Part shown: positions 10,790 to 33,132 of the stretch, in pieces
Numbering within the stretch: position 1 is the stretch's first letter
Layout of the letters: each line of letters starts with the position of its first letter
Translations under genes and position numbers: made by a program
The notes under the pieces: generated by a model
The model's database searches: none
Told to the model about the DNA's origin: nothing
Seen by the model: the letters and a program-made list of their open reading frames with translations, nothing else
NCBI RefSeq assembly: GCF_032062135.1
Contig: NC_092859.1
Span: 51,222,867 to 51,286,866, forward strand
Direction of reading: 5' to 3'
DNA: 64,000 nucleotides
Source of the DNA: Pyxicephalus adspersus
Lineage: Eukaryota; Chordata; Amphibia; Anura; Pyxicephalidae

Positions 10790-11237
10790 TTCCTAAATGA
10801 AAGGTAAAGGGGAGGGCGTGTTTCCGGGGGGGAGGCGGAAGTGACGTTCAGAGCGGGAGCGAGTGTTGGAGCGTTGGGAGGAGTGCGAGCAATAAAGGAG
10901 GGGTGTGTGACGTCACGGCCGCCATTACACAGAGCAGGGAAGGCTGGGAGGTGATGAGCCGGCTATTCGGGGAAAAGAAAATCCTGGCCATCGGGGAGAC
11001 TAACGATTGATTTTATTTTTTCCTATTCGCTTCTGTTCGGAATTACACTCCTTTGGATCGGTTAGGATTTTCTATGTTTGGGTTGGTTGGCGGAGTACTG
11101 GTTTCTGGCGATTGTTTCTGCCATTGCGATTAGTGAGCCTCTCCCCTAACAGTGAGTGCGGACTATACAGCTCATCCACTGCTCTACATAGCCCGGCTGG
11201 CCTTGTAGGCCCCGGAAAATCTACAGAAAGTCTCAGC
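10790..11237 (+). promoter_or_regulatory. PPP2CA: PPP2CA promoter and 5' UTR, CpG-rich
   Basis: GC content and CpG density rise sharply against the AT-rich surroundings. The stretch contains GGCGGAAGTGACG (10834-10846, overlapping ETS and half-CRE sites) and a perfect palindromic CRE, TGACGTCA, at 10908-10915. No convincing TATA box is seen, as usual for housekeeping promoters. The transcription start cannot be fixed; the 5' UTR probably begins shortly after the CRE. The reading frame of the PP2A protein is open upstream of its ATG back to about 11007 but contains no earlier ATG, so it is treated as UTR. Confidence 0.75.
10908..10915 (+). promoter_or_regulatory. Palindromic CRE (TGACGTCA)
   Basis: A perfect CREB/ATF consensus about 320 nt upstream of the PPP2CA start codon. 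A CRE is a known control element of the human PPP2CA promoter (from memory), so position and sequence suggest conserved cAMP/CREB input. Confidence 0.7.
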
Positions 11238-22644
<11,407 letters not shown>

Positions 22645-22825
22645 AGAAAATTTCACACTTGTACAGTATTGCCACAAGCAGGATATTTACCTGGGAGCCG
22701 AGAAGAAAATCAGAAATTTCAGTCAGGAGAGAGCATTTGTCACTCATGTACTGTTCTCAGATGGACCAAAAGATGTGCCATATACTAAAGCAAAGCCTCT
22801 CGCCTCAACAGCCCCTGACCATATT

Positions 22826-22831
22826 AATAAA
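22826..22831 (+). terminator. PPP2CA: Possible proximal poly(A) signal
   Basis: AATAAA about 180 nt after the stop codon; could give a short 3' UTR form. Confidence 0.35.
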
Positions 22832-23318
22832 GACTCAGGTCATTGCATGCGGAAATGACCTTGTCAATAAGAGAAAAAAAAAAATCAGTTTCCTGGCATA
22901 GCACTACTTGTAGATACTTTTTGCTTTCTCAGACTGCAAAAAAAATGTATGCGTTAACACCTCGTGAATACAATTTAACTTTCCATTTAGTAATTAGCTT
23001 TACTCGGCATGATTGTAGATAAGGATAGGAACTGTCTGGGGAAAACCCCTTTATCCTGATTGGAGGCCTGTTGCCTCAGTAATTGGTGTGAAGGGATTTT
23101 AAGGACCTTTTGGAGAATAAGTACTAAGGCCTACATTGCCTCTTTGTGACTACAGAAATGTTTATTTTCAGGGAATACATTCTAATTTAATTTTCTCACA
23201 AATGCCCAGTTTGTTTTTCTTCCAGTTTGCGTTCTTTCTGCCTCTTAAATCGTTTAATGTTAGTTTTGACCAGAACATTTTCTGTTGTTGCAGTCCAAAT
23301 GCAGCATTTCTTTTTCAT

Positions 23319-23324
23319 AATAAA
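23319..23324 (+). terminator. PPP2CA: Main poly(A) signal of PPP2CA
   Basis: AATAAA in a context (TTTTTCATAATAAACTTGTG) that matches the mammalian signal from memory. A further AATAAA at 23439-23444 could serve a slightly longer form. Confidence 0.7.
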
Positions 23325-23345
23325 CTTGTGAACGAAGTACTTGGA

Positions 23346-26300
23346 AATGTGAAACTGTTAATTTTTTTTTTTTCATACTTGTACATGATCAAATGCAATG
23401 ACCTGGTTTGTGGAATTGTAAACAAGCTCCAGAAAACCAATAAACTTCAGATCTTTTCAGATGTTCTAGGAGTTTGACTCAAAAAGGTTAGTAGTAATTT
23501 CTCCACTTCCAATTATTTTAATGATAAAAAAATCCCTTTACTTACAAGATTTTGTCTGGTTTTCAGCTCTTGCATCCTAAACTAGGTACAACAAACACCC
23601 TAACAACTCTTTCCTGGAGCCATTATTCAGGTTCTTTAAAGAGAGTAATTGCTGACAACCTGGTTAATACTTTTTAAATCTCATCAGTTGTATCTTGCAG
23701 ATTAAAAAAAACAAAAGCAGTGGCCTGCAGCTACTGAGCAGTATATCGACTGTAATACAGTTAAAACTATATTAAGGGAAGAGGTATCTCTAACTTGTAT
23801 CTAGAAGCAGGGAGCTCTTCCTCAGCTGGTAGATTAAGCAAATTGGTTGACCTATGATCACAAGTTAGATTCTCATCAGACAGAACAACCATTGGTATCA
23901 GGCAAGAATCGTAACCTGTACAGCAGTCCAACATCATTCATGGATCTATGAACAGCCCCTATAGAAATTGAGGCAGGAGAACACGGCGAACTACTGCTTG
24001 CTTGATTCTCCCCTCTGCATAGAATGGCGCTTGTTCATCTGTTGCTGGAAAAATTTGCAAAATATTGCCCTATTGAGAGCTTTTTGTCAGTTCCCATTTT
24101 TTGACAATCTGACTTCAGAACCCTCTAAAGACCCCCCCATTTTCTGGTGGAGTTGGACTGTAATATAAATCTTAGTAAATAGGGTGTGAGGCTTTCTGTA
24201 AAGCAAACCACTGAAACCAAATACCTTGCCCTCTTTTGACAAGGGAAAAAAAAGTGTGAACGTGAAATTGTTGAAAAGTTTTGACTTCATGAAGGTTTTA
24301 TTTCCTTAGTGATGTGGTTTACAATAACAAAATTGATGCACCTGCCCCAATGTTGTTGGGTTTTGGTCTTGCATGCATAATGTGTTCTCACCATTGTCTT
24401 GTTAAATTTTTGAAGACACCCTGATAAGTAATTTCCCTGTTCTATATTTTTTTTCAAGAACTTTACAAAAAAACTTTTCCAATTTTAATGAATGGTCAAA
24501 CAGATAAATCCTTGGACAATTATTAGTTTTAGTTTAGTGCCACACCCCGATCGATCATCTTGAATCCATACATTAAAACATTTTGAAAAAGACTTTTTAA
24601 GGCTCTTCCAATGTAAAAAAAAAAAAAACATTTTATCATTGTTAAAAGATATTTTTCATAGAGAAACAACAATGGCTAAAACAGTGAATAGGTGCAAAAA
24701 AATCAACTTTTTAAACTGCAAGATAGTGTATAGTACCTTACAAAATAATGTACTCCATCTACTGTGCATACACCAGTGCTGTACCATATAGTAAGCAGGT
24801 TGATCAATAGAAATCCAAAGGTGCATTCGCTGTGTTTCAATGTGCCGATTTCCCCCCCCCCCCCCCCCAAAAAAAAAAAAAAACAGACATTTATTTGTGA
24901 ATAGGATAAATGTCTGATCAGTGATGTGGACTTAGACCCTCAAATGTCACAGGGATATCTTGAATACTACTCTTCCCCAGACTCCGTTTGAAGCAAAAGT
25001 TAACAGGGTAAGAGCAAGCCTTTCCTCCTGTCACTTAGGTGAAACTTTAAATCGCATAAACAAGCACACTGGAATGAGTAGTGTAAATTCATAAACAAAT
25101 GCACTTTGGTGAAAAACATTGGAATGCATCATTAAAAGCCCATAAGGATGTCGCATGATTGCTGCTGCAATCCTTTTTTTTAATGATCATTTCCAGTAGT
25201 GAAAAACCAAGCGCAGTACACAGTGCTGTTCTTCAGAGGTGGAAAGAGGACCAGCAAATGGTGCTTACCTCCATAGGTATGAACTGCAGTTGTTCCTAAT
25301 TGTTCATATGTGAATGTCAGTTTTTTGCCTGACACAAACAATTATTTGTCTTGGGTGTGTGTATGTAGCCTAACACTTCTATTTATAAAGCTTTGCTCTC
25401 CAATAGTCTCAAGTATGTCAGATCAAAAGGTTTTTTTTTGTTTATGTATTTCACTCCCCTTTGTAACCATAAATTTGTAGGTTTTCAGATTTTTATGTTG
25501 CCTGAAAAAGGTATCTATACAATACTAATAGGACCTGCTTCCCTGCCTTTTGTTGGCATAGGGTTGCTTGCAAGACCTTCTTACCTTGACAGTGGATGAA
25601 TGGTGGAGATGAGGAACAGGTTTTTGGGTCATGGCACATGTAATGCATGGAGAGGTGGCAGAGATTGATGGCCACTCTTCGTTCCATGGTCAACATAAAT
25701 TGTTGCAGAGTCTCAAACTTGTTTGGGTAATTAGTTCCTTATTTTGCAGTTGGATTCTGATGTAATGATGATAGTGGTGACAGCAGGCACCAATGGCACC
25801 ATCACAGTCTAGGTAAGAAAACCTAAATTTGCTTCCTTTTCCTGTGGGACACCAGGATTGTGGTTAGTCAAAATACTTCATTATCAGTAACAGATGGTAC
25901 TCTTTTTCCTTTGAGTTGTTTTTTCAGGTGAACCAATATGGTTCGTTTGTGTTTTTCAGACCAATGCCACAACTTATTTGGGTAACAGTTGAAAGAAATG
26001 CCTACATCAGGGGCATATTGAGAATATTATCAGTAATTATTTCTCAGTTGTTTGCAAGGATTACCTTTCCATTATCAACAAGGATCAGTCTTTCCATTTC
26101 TCTCTTCCTAAACTCAGACCAATAAACCAGCCAATTGCGGTGCCCTCAGTTTTTACTCCGAGTAGAAGATATCTAAATCCTTGTGTGAGCATGGTGGAGC
26201 TTGTAGGATAAGGACATTAGCTCAGCCAAATCTAAATTTTAAAACAATATCTGAAACACTTCATATCCAACAAATGTTCCTTCTTTTTTCTGGTCTACTG

Positions 26301-27360
26301 GTGTTCACAGAATCTATAGAAAAGTGGCCTACATCTCAAACAAGTTATTCTTAAGCATAGGTTTGAAACCGTTTTCTTTTTCATGATGACCCAGTGTTCT
26401 TGTGATAGTAGGGACTTGATTTTATTCTCCTGGACAAACCAGGAAGCAAAAAGGACTCGATAGGTGAAAAATTGGGGCACTTTGTACCTTTTGTAGGTCA
26501 AGATTTATCTTGCCCTTTTTATTTGGAGATTCTTGAGTGAGGGTTACATCCTAGTTTTCAGATCCACCACCCTCAAGATTTTTTCTTACTCTGAAGAATC
26601 AACAGCCTCTGCTCTAATTTCTTGGAGTCTAGTGGACCAGCATGTGGCAATTCTAGTACCTTTACTTGTGCATGTTTGTTTGCATTTTATTTTTCCTAAA
26701 GTTTAAAATGCTTCAATTTGCAAAAATTCACATAACTGTCATTCTAAGACATAGTTCCCCCAGCCTCTTTCTGGTAGGTTGGGGGCCTGGCAGTGGTGCC
26801 TCCCCCTCCCACCTCTTAGCAGCAGCTCCAATCCTCTGAACGGATTACCGAGGAACAGGAACTGCTGCTGCATGCTAAACTGTCATCTGTTCAGAGGAAA
26901 AGAAACAGGCCTGGAGGTTCTCAATTTACATTTTCAATTTTGTGCTCCCAGTCATACTTGCCTTTGAAACAGCAATCCTAAGGTTCAATTTTCACAAGCT
27001 TTTAAACTTGTGTCCCCATATCTTAAAATTCTTTTAAAAAAGTTGGTTACTAGTAGCTACGAGGGTCATCTGTATACCCCAAAACTTTCAAGTCGTGACC
27101 AATGGTTTAGGATATATGAAGGTCTGAACATGAGTTGTTAGGCTGTAGAGGATTTGAGCAGCTTTTACAGAGAAAGTTATCGCATGGTACTGCTGGTGAT
27201 GTCATTACTCATGTCGACAAAATTCACAGGAAATTTTTTTTTTTGTTGTTGTTAAAATGGGGTCAGTGAAGAGGATGGGACACTGACTGTCCTGTCTCCA
27301 TCAGCTAATGTGCTGGGGAGTGATTAGAGGGGGACACTGGCTGTTGTGACCTCATTTTAC
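23346..27360. other. Intergenic, no gene recognised
   Basis: Only short open frames with many stops. A C/A homopolymer pair lies at 24852-24883. The stretch 25700-26550 feels transposon-like but I could not assign it. Confidence 0.4.
24852..24883. repeat. Poly-C followed by poly-A
   Basis: About 17 C then 15 A; a low-complexity junction prone to sequencing error. Confidence 0.9.
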
Positions 27361-27367
27361 AATCACA

Positions 27368-27945
27368 TGCTTGATGCCCTTAAATCACAGTTGTCAAACA
27401 CAAGACCTGAATCCGGGCCAAATCCAGCACGTATGGCCGTTTTATGTTGCCCATAGTCACTGTGTCGCATCTAAGCGCCCGACATTTGCAGGCAGGAGGA
27501 CCCAGAAAGCCAGGTAGAAGCAGGGTGGTCCACACCAGTGCCTGACCATGCTTTAGGCAATAGGAACCCATCCCAGAAAGCTAGGTAGAACCAGGGTAGC
27601 CATATAAGTGCCTGGCCATGGTGCAGGTAGAAAGACCCCAGTTGCATCTTCACACACCTGCCAAGACCCATCACTGCTCCTGCTGCCAGTAGTATGCTGC
27701 TGCTGCTGCTCCTCCAGGTATGGAATCTCAGTCGAATGCTACATTAGCAATGTCTTCAGAGACAGAGGCCTCCACCGCAGCACAGTCAGTGGCTCAATTC
27801 CCCTCACATAAACATGCCAGGATAGGTCAGGTACACTTACCTCAGAAAAAGCTGCTAAGAACAAAACAGCAATCACACCCAAAATGTCCAACAAGGAAAA
27901 AGTTGATGCAGAAGGGAGACAATTTAATGAAAGATGTGAAAGCGA
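27368..27945. mobile_element. Probable hAT-like element remnant
   Basis: Starts with TTGTCAAACACAAGACC...GGGCCAAAT, the pattern of a common vertebrate hAT end. Imperfect direct repeats follow (AGCAGGGT... and CCAGGGTAGCC..., about 27520-27610) and a short open frame at 27720-27971 that I do not recognise. The right end was not found; a separate repeat begins at 27948. Confidence 0.35.
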
Positions 27946-27947
27946 AT

Positions 27948-28452
27948 ACATGTAGTCCCCGGGTTACATAACAGATAGGGACACTAGGTTTGTTCTTGTG
28001 TTGACTTTGTATGTAAGTTGGAACAGGTACATTATTTTATTAGATGCAATTAGGACAGATGTTTGTCTCAAGATATTATTAGGCAGTGTGGTGTCAGTTA
28101 CTGTCTAAAATCCTCACTGTGAGTTAATCACAAACAAAGCAAAAAAAAAAAAAAAAAAACTTTATGAAGCCTAGACATTCATAACCCTCTGGAGCATGAT
28201 GTGCTTTGATATGCAAAATGAAACAACTGCAGGGTTTGTCTTGGTTATTAAAGAATTACAAGAGGCTGCAGAAGAGCTCAGTTCTTAAGATCAGCCACAA
28301 CCTCAGCTGTGTTTAGCAAAAGATTTCTTCTGTAAGTCATGCAAACTGCCCCTCCCCCCATCAAGCCATGTCCTGCACTTGAGCAAGCAGAGAAGCCCCA
28401 TTCGTATCGACATGCTGTATGTCAGGTGTCCTTCACTTGGGGACTAACTGTA
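27948..28452. mobile_element. Non-autonomous DNA element with inverted ends
   Basis: The left end reads TGTAGTCCCCGGGTTACATA. The right end, reverse complemented, reads TACAGTTAGTCCCCAAGTGA. The body (TAAGTTGGAACAGGTACATT, then ACTGTCTAAAATCCTCACTG) is a repeat I recall from frog genomes. A 19-nt A run sits inside at 28141. The superfamily is not assigned. Confidence 0.6.
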
Positions 28453-28654
28453 AATGTTCATGCTTCATGAAGACAAGAATGTTCTTATTTTCAGAACATG
28501 ATTAATGCACGAGGATGGCATGTGATATAGTGTCTCATGGTGAGGAAGGATCTATACTGAGATCACCCTTAAGTGATTTGATATTGACACCCCAGCTCTA
28601 AAGCATCACCACATTTTTTAACATTTTATAAAGATTGACTTTCCCCTTCCCCGT

Positions 28655-28970
28655 TTTTTTTTTTGTTTTTTTGGGGGGACCCCTTTCCTTCCGTCTTTAC
28701 TGCCATGGTGGTAAAGGCTAAAGGGGAAATCTGCAGACTCCTTGGATATTTGTGTCACATATCCCAGGAGGCTGTGGACTGCTCCTTCTGCACATGGCTG
28801 ACATTGGGAATGCATCATCAGGGGTTTACCTATAATGTAAAAAAAGAAATGTTCAATTTCACCCATGTGCAGTGAGATCGACACTACCGGTAATTTTATT
28901 TTTCTTTAGGAAGATATGTCACTGGACCTGACACCTTCGCAGTGCAAGTTCGGGTGACATGAGGAAGAGC
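28655..28970. repeat. Dispersed repeat, copy 2
   Basis: Shares CACATATCCCAGGAGGCT, CATGTGCAGTGAGATCG and CGGGTGACATGAGGAAGA-type words with 17600-17830 and 53995-54060, partly diverged. Confidence 0.45.
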
Positions 28971-29929
28971 CTTGGAAAGAAAGCCGAGCCAGCCTTTTCA
29001 AATTTTTTGTATTATGCCCCAACTTTTGTGTTATGCTGGGCTCTGTTTGTGGATGGATCAAGTGAAAACATTTTTTTTTCACGGATGTCCCCTTTACCTA
29101 GATATAGCCCTAGGAGGCCACATCTGAAATTAGACCAATTTCACACTGGCTGCAAGGTTGCATTTCATGCTTCCTGATGCCAGGAACCATGGCTGCTTGA
29201 AAAACTAAGCCTGAAAAAGCAGTTTCCAGTAGTCACTCGAAAGCGGTAAATGTATGAACTATGCCTTAAAACATGGGGACACTAGGAAGTTTGACCAAAG
29301 TACATGGCACTGGACAGTTGGGGCATATTACAAAAAAAAAAACTGGACATGTTAAAGGGGCAGGCATTAGAAAGTTTGAACACAGTAGAGGGGGCAGGTA
29401 GAACACTGACACATTAGGGGTTGCTGGTGACTTGTGGCGTAAACAAGTAGGAGTACTAAATTTGCTGTGCCTTGCCTGCCCGCTTTTTGACCAACCAGCT
29501 GAAAAAAATTCTGTGGAGAACCTTGCTAAAGTTATATTTCTCCTTTTTCATTTTTTTAAATTATTGGATTCCAATCCAGGAAATAAATACCACATTGTCA
29601 AGAAATGAAAAGAAGAGGTTGGGCTATGGTGGAATAAACTAATTTTACATGTTTTAGTCCACACCTTGAGTGTAGTACCAATCAAAGTATAGTCTATAAT
29701 TTTTCTTTGAACATTCTGGTTATCCCAGAGTGCACTGATCAAATTATTTGAACTAAACATACATTCTGTTAGCACCCAGCACCTTTTTTAGGTGATTATT
29801 GTCCTGATCAAATAATTTCTTCTTCTTTTAATTACAGTTGGGTTTATACTGAAGATGCCCTCACAGAACTGTTATTACATATACGTATAAAGCAGAAGCA
29901 TATTACCTAGCCCTATACAACAAATAGGT
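28971..29929. other. Intergenic, nothing recognised
   Basis: Degenerate sequence without a sustained frame or visible repeat ends. Confidence 0.4.
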
Positions 29930-30660
29930 GTTGAAGATGACAAGCCTGCATACTTGACAAGTATAGACAATGACATGGGAGAAGGAGATCCTTCCCAACA
30001 GGGCTTAAAGTCTAAGATTTGGGGGATCATACAGTAGTACAGTATATTGTAGGGGGAATAGAATAATAGCTAATTATTGATGGGTTTGAGACAAAATAAA
30101 ACGGGTAGGCAAGTTTAAAAAGGTTGGTTTTATGTCCTTTATTTTCAATGTGCTGAAGGTAGAAGCCTAACAGGATGAGGAAGTTGTTCCAGAGAGTGGG
30201 CAGCTCTAGAGAAAGTGTGCATGGGAAGAGGATGAGTGAGGAAGTCATTAGGTTATTGAAGGAGTGGAGGGGGCGACTTAGGATGTATCTGCGTATCAGG
30301 TAGAAATGTAGGTAGAACAGGACATGTGGAATAATTTGAGAACAAAGTATATTAGCTTGAATTTGATTCTTAGGTGGACTGGGCCACTGCCACTTTAGAG
30401 ACTGTCAGAGAGAGGGGCAGATAAGCAGTGGGAAGGATGGATAGGTCTAGCTTCAGCATTTATTTAGGTCTAAAGATGTGAGTGGAACTGGTTAGTGGAA
30501 TGCCAAAGAACATATTCTTTTAGTAGTCCAGGCAAGAGATTAGCATGTGTATTAATATTTTAGTGGTATCTAAAGACAGGGTCACATTTTGAATATTCTG
30601 CACAGGTGGAAGTGGCAAGAGCTAGAAATGTTCTGGATGTGGTGAGTGAATGTTACCATG
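29930..30660. repeat. Probable old dispersed repeat
   Basis: GGGCTTAAAGTCTAAGATTT, AGTAGTCCAGGCAAGAGATT and neighbouring phrases resemble a repeat seen widely in vertebrate genomes. The class is uncertain. Confidence 0.3.
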
Positions 30661-30980
30661 TTACTGTGCCTGTTGTTTACGGTTTGTTGTTGTTTACAGC
30701 TGAACTGATTTAAGTTAGATGAGATTATTATCAATTGAACCAGAGGAGCAGTAAATTTCATTTGTTCATTCAGCTGGAAGACTGAGGTATCTCTAGCTAA
30801 CAGTAATTGTTTTATTACCTGGAGTAGCCTCTTGTACCTGTTCTAACCTTCTCCAAAAAGTTCTGTGTTTTCTTAGTTCTTAACTCTTGTATTTTTAGAC
30901 ATCCTATTGATGAGTCTCTCAAATCGTTAGGAGAGATCAAGGAAGTTATACACTTCAAAATAAAACCGTGCATATGTACA

Positions 30981-31110
30981 GCTTACACTGCTTTGCTTTT
31001 CTCAGCAGCTCCGCCTCATGACAGTAGCTGAGAATAGCAAAGCAGTGTAAGTGAGCTAGTGTGCACTGACAAGTGGCGGAGCTGCTGAGTAGGGCAGAGC
31101 AGTGTAAGCC
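30981..31110. repeat. Nested inverted repeats (fold-back)
   Basis: The left arm GCTTACACTGCTTTGC...CAGCAGCTCCGCC (30981-31014) is complementary to 31074-31110. It is also partly complementary to a middle segment (31027-31051, GCTGAGAATAGCAAAGCAGT), so one arm has two possible partners. Confidence 0.65.
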
Positions 31111-31790
31111 CTAGATTTAATTAATTTAAGTCTCATTTAAGTCTCAGGGGGTGTTTCATTTTGGGACTGCATTGATTGACTTATAAAATAGAGTCAATCA
31201 AGTAAATATTTTGCTAAACAATATCTGCTCTTTCAAAATATATTTGTACTCTGTTTACAGGGAATGAAGATTTTAATGGGCCAAGCTTTGCCCTGCCCTT
31301 TATTTTACCCATTTTGCTGCTCACCATTTTATCAGCATCTTCCAAAAGTGTGTCTCTTTGTATTTCCACTCTCTCTTTTTAAACTTAAATTTTAAAAGCT
31401 TACTGTATAGTTGGTGGTTAAATTATTCTTTTACAGTTCAGTAAGCTGCAGGGATGTAAGATAAATTGAAAACTTTTACAATAACTTCATGTCTATAAGC
31501 ATTTATTCTCCCACACAAAGTCTCAAACAAGTCTTATAAAAGTGAACCCCTCTCGGAGGTGCGCATACGCAGGCCTGATGGATGGTAGCTTCCAGAGTCG
31601 GCTCCGCTCTACACTGGGACCTACAAGGCTTTTTCAGGCACATCAGTCAGCGATTCTGGTCCTGTGAGGCTTCTTAAGCATGGGCACAGCAGCGTGAGGT
31701 CTGAGGAGGAAATTCCAGTTGCCTACCTGTAGCAAATGCGGGCAATCCCGAGCGACAGTGCAGGCAGCCCTAACACACGTGGGAGCTAAA

Positions 31791-32098
31791 ATGGCGGATT
31801 CTTCCCGTCTCCTGAGTTGGGAGAAGTGATGGCTCTAGTGAACCTGACCTGTTTGCAGAGAGCTCTCCGTTCTCATGACCAGCTATACAGCACCAGCCCC
31901 CAGATCAGAGAATCTTTTTAACAGATTTCAAACCATGCTACACTCTGCTTTGGAAAGTACAGCTAAGAAAATTACTGACCACTTTACTGGCAGTTGAGAG
32001 AGTTGGGTCAGCGTACAGTTAAATTGGAGGGGCGCATGGATGATGTCACAATGGTCCTGGAGGGCCATAAAGAGGACATTGAACATCTGAAGAAGAGG
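31791..32098 (+). pseudogene. L1-like LINE ORF1, N-terminal/coiled-coil fragment
   Basis: Starts AAAATGGCGG (a possible ORF1 start, ATG 31791) and leads to LGQRTVKLEGRMDD and VLEGHKEDIEHLKKR, matching the coiled coil of L1/Tx1 ORF1p. Frameshifts and stops are present. It breaks off exactly where mariner sequence begins on the opposite strand. Confidence 0.55.
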
Positions 32099-32109
32099 TA
32101 CTGTCCTTG

Positions 32110-32813
32110 CCCTATTCACTAAGATTTTAACTACTGTTTTGGCGGCTCGGTTGGGCAGGGGAATCGGTGATATTGTTTCAACATAATACTGTCCGGTGAT
32201 ACTAGAACCCTGAGGTAGGTAGTCCACCAACAGAATACCGTCTTTGTCCCAAAAAATGGCACTGTGGCACCAATTCTTTGACTGTTCCTTGGTTTCAGGA
32301 TCATAGAAGTGGAGCCAGGTTTCATCCTCAGTCACTAACCTAGCCAAAAAGTCCTGTGCAGCTTCAAAATGGGCCAAAACTGCTTTGGATGCTTCAACTT
32401 CCTTCTTCTTCCTCCTCCTTCTTGCTTCTTGTTCCTTCTTCTGATCAGTGTTCAAGCATTTCGGCACCCACTTCGCTGAAAGTTTGCGTATGTCTCGTAT
32501 AGTGGTGCTAACAAAGCTAACATGCTCCCGTGAGATGTCAAGTATCTGGGCTATCTTTTTGGTGTATTTTCGCCGGTCTTCAATAATCTGCTTATGGACA
32601 GCATCGCAGCCCACTGCGGGGCTCATCTTCAACGATGAAATGCCCAGTCTTGAAACAAGATATACAGGCTTTGACAGTGCTGTAGGAAGGACACTTCTCC
32701 CCCAGTGTTTGTGACATCTTAGTGTGAATGTCCTTTACTGACTTTCCCTGGAGAAACAAAATCTTCACGACGGCCCGTAACTCCAACGACGTGAAACTTA
32801 CTTGTGCCATCAC
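32110..32813 (-). pseudogene. mariner-family transposase, truncated
   Basis: On the - strand: FTSLELRAVVKILFLQGKS (first helix-turn-helix), CPSYSTVKACISCFKTGHF, EDEPRSG, then AKWVPKCLNTDQK, the first catalytic Asp in TEDETW, YDPETKEQS, and the region GILLVDYLPQG ending in GQYYVE. The C-terminal part with the second and third catalytic Asp is absent. At least two frameshifts. A terminal-repeat-like segment lies at about 32880-32910. Confidence 0.85.
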
Positions 32814-33004
32814 AGCTTCCCACTAAAAGAAAAAAACTGTTTTAGGAATCGCAATGACCTGATATTTGCACAGTTACATACCAAGATATTAGGCTGTCAT
32901 ATGCCCCCACACTCATTTTTCTATTTTATCTGGAAGGGGCCAAAGCCAGGAATTTCTCAGCACCCCCTTGTATGCATGGTACTTGCATCATGCAGCCCTG
33001 GAAA

Positions 33005-33132
33005 TCCTCATGTTCGGCGAGAGCTTCACCTCTCGGCGAATCAGAAGGCTGCTCTCACTTACATTTTAGGTAAGCGAGAAAGGCCCGATTTGCTGCAAGA
33101 TCAAACTTCATATTCTCGCTCGCTCATCCCTA
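33005..33132. mobile_element. hAT-type terminal fragment
   Basis: The - strand from 33132 reads TAGGGATGAGCGAGCGAGAA, similar to the hAT ends at 8022 and 36134 (TAGAGATGAGCGAATC). Confidence 0.45.

Larger units (their letters stand above)
22645..23345 (+). other. PPP2CA: PPP2CA 3' UTR
   Basis: Follows the stop codon. Segments such as ACACCTCGTGAATACAATTT, TGGCATAGC, TGTAGATAAGGATAG and TTTTTCATAATAAACTTGTG read like the human PPP2CA 3' UTR as I remember it, so the UTR appears deeply conserved. The likely end is just after the AATAAA at 23319. Confidence 0.75.

Noticed and set aside
11007..11237. Open frame upstream of and in frame with the PPP2CA ATG, possible N-terminal extension
   Set aside because: It has no ATG (it would need a TTG start), its residues match nothing in PP2A, and the ATG at 11238 has a strong Kozak context and the invariant MDEK start.
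24852..24883. C/A homopolymer pair as a functional G-quadruplex or terminator
   Set aside because: Single uninterrupted homopolymers are common low-complexity sequence and error-prone; nothing else supports function.
25393..26501. Possible retroelement coding remnants
   Set aside because: Translations on both strands gave no family motif that I could defend.
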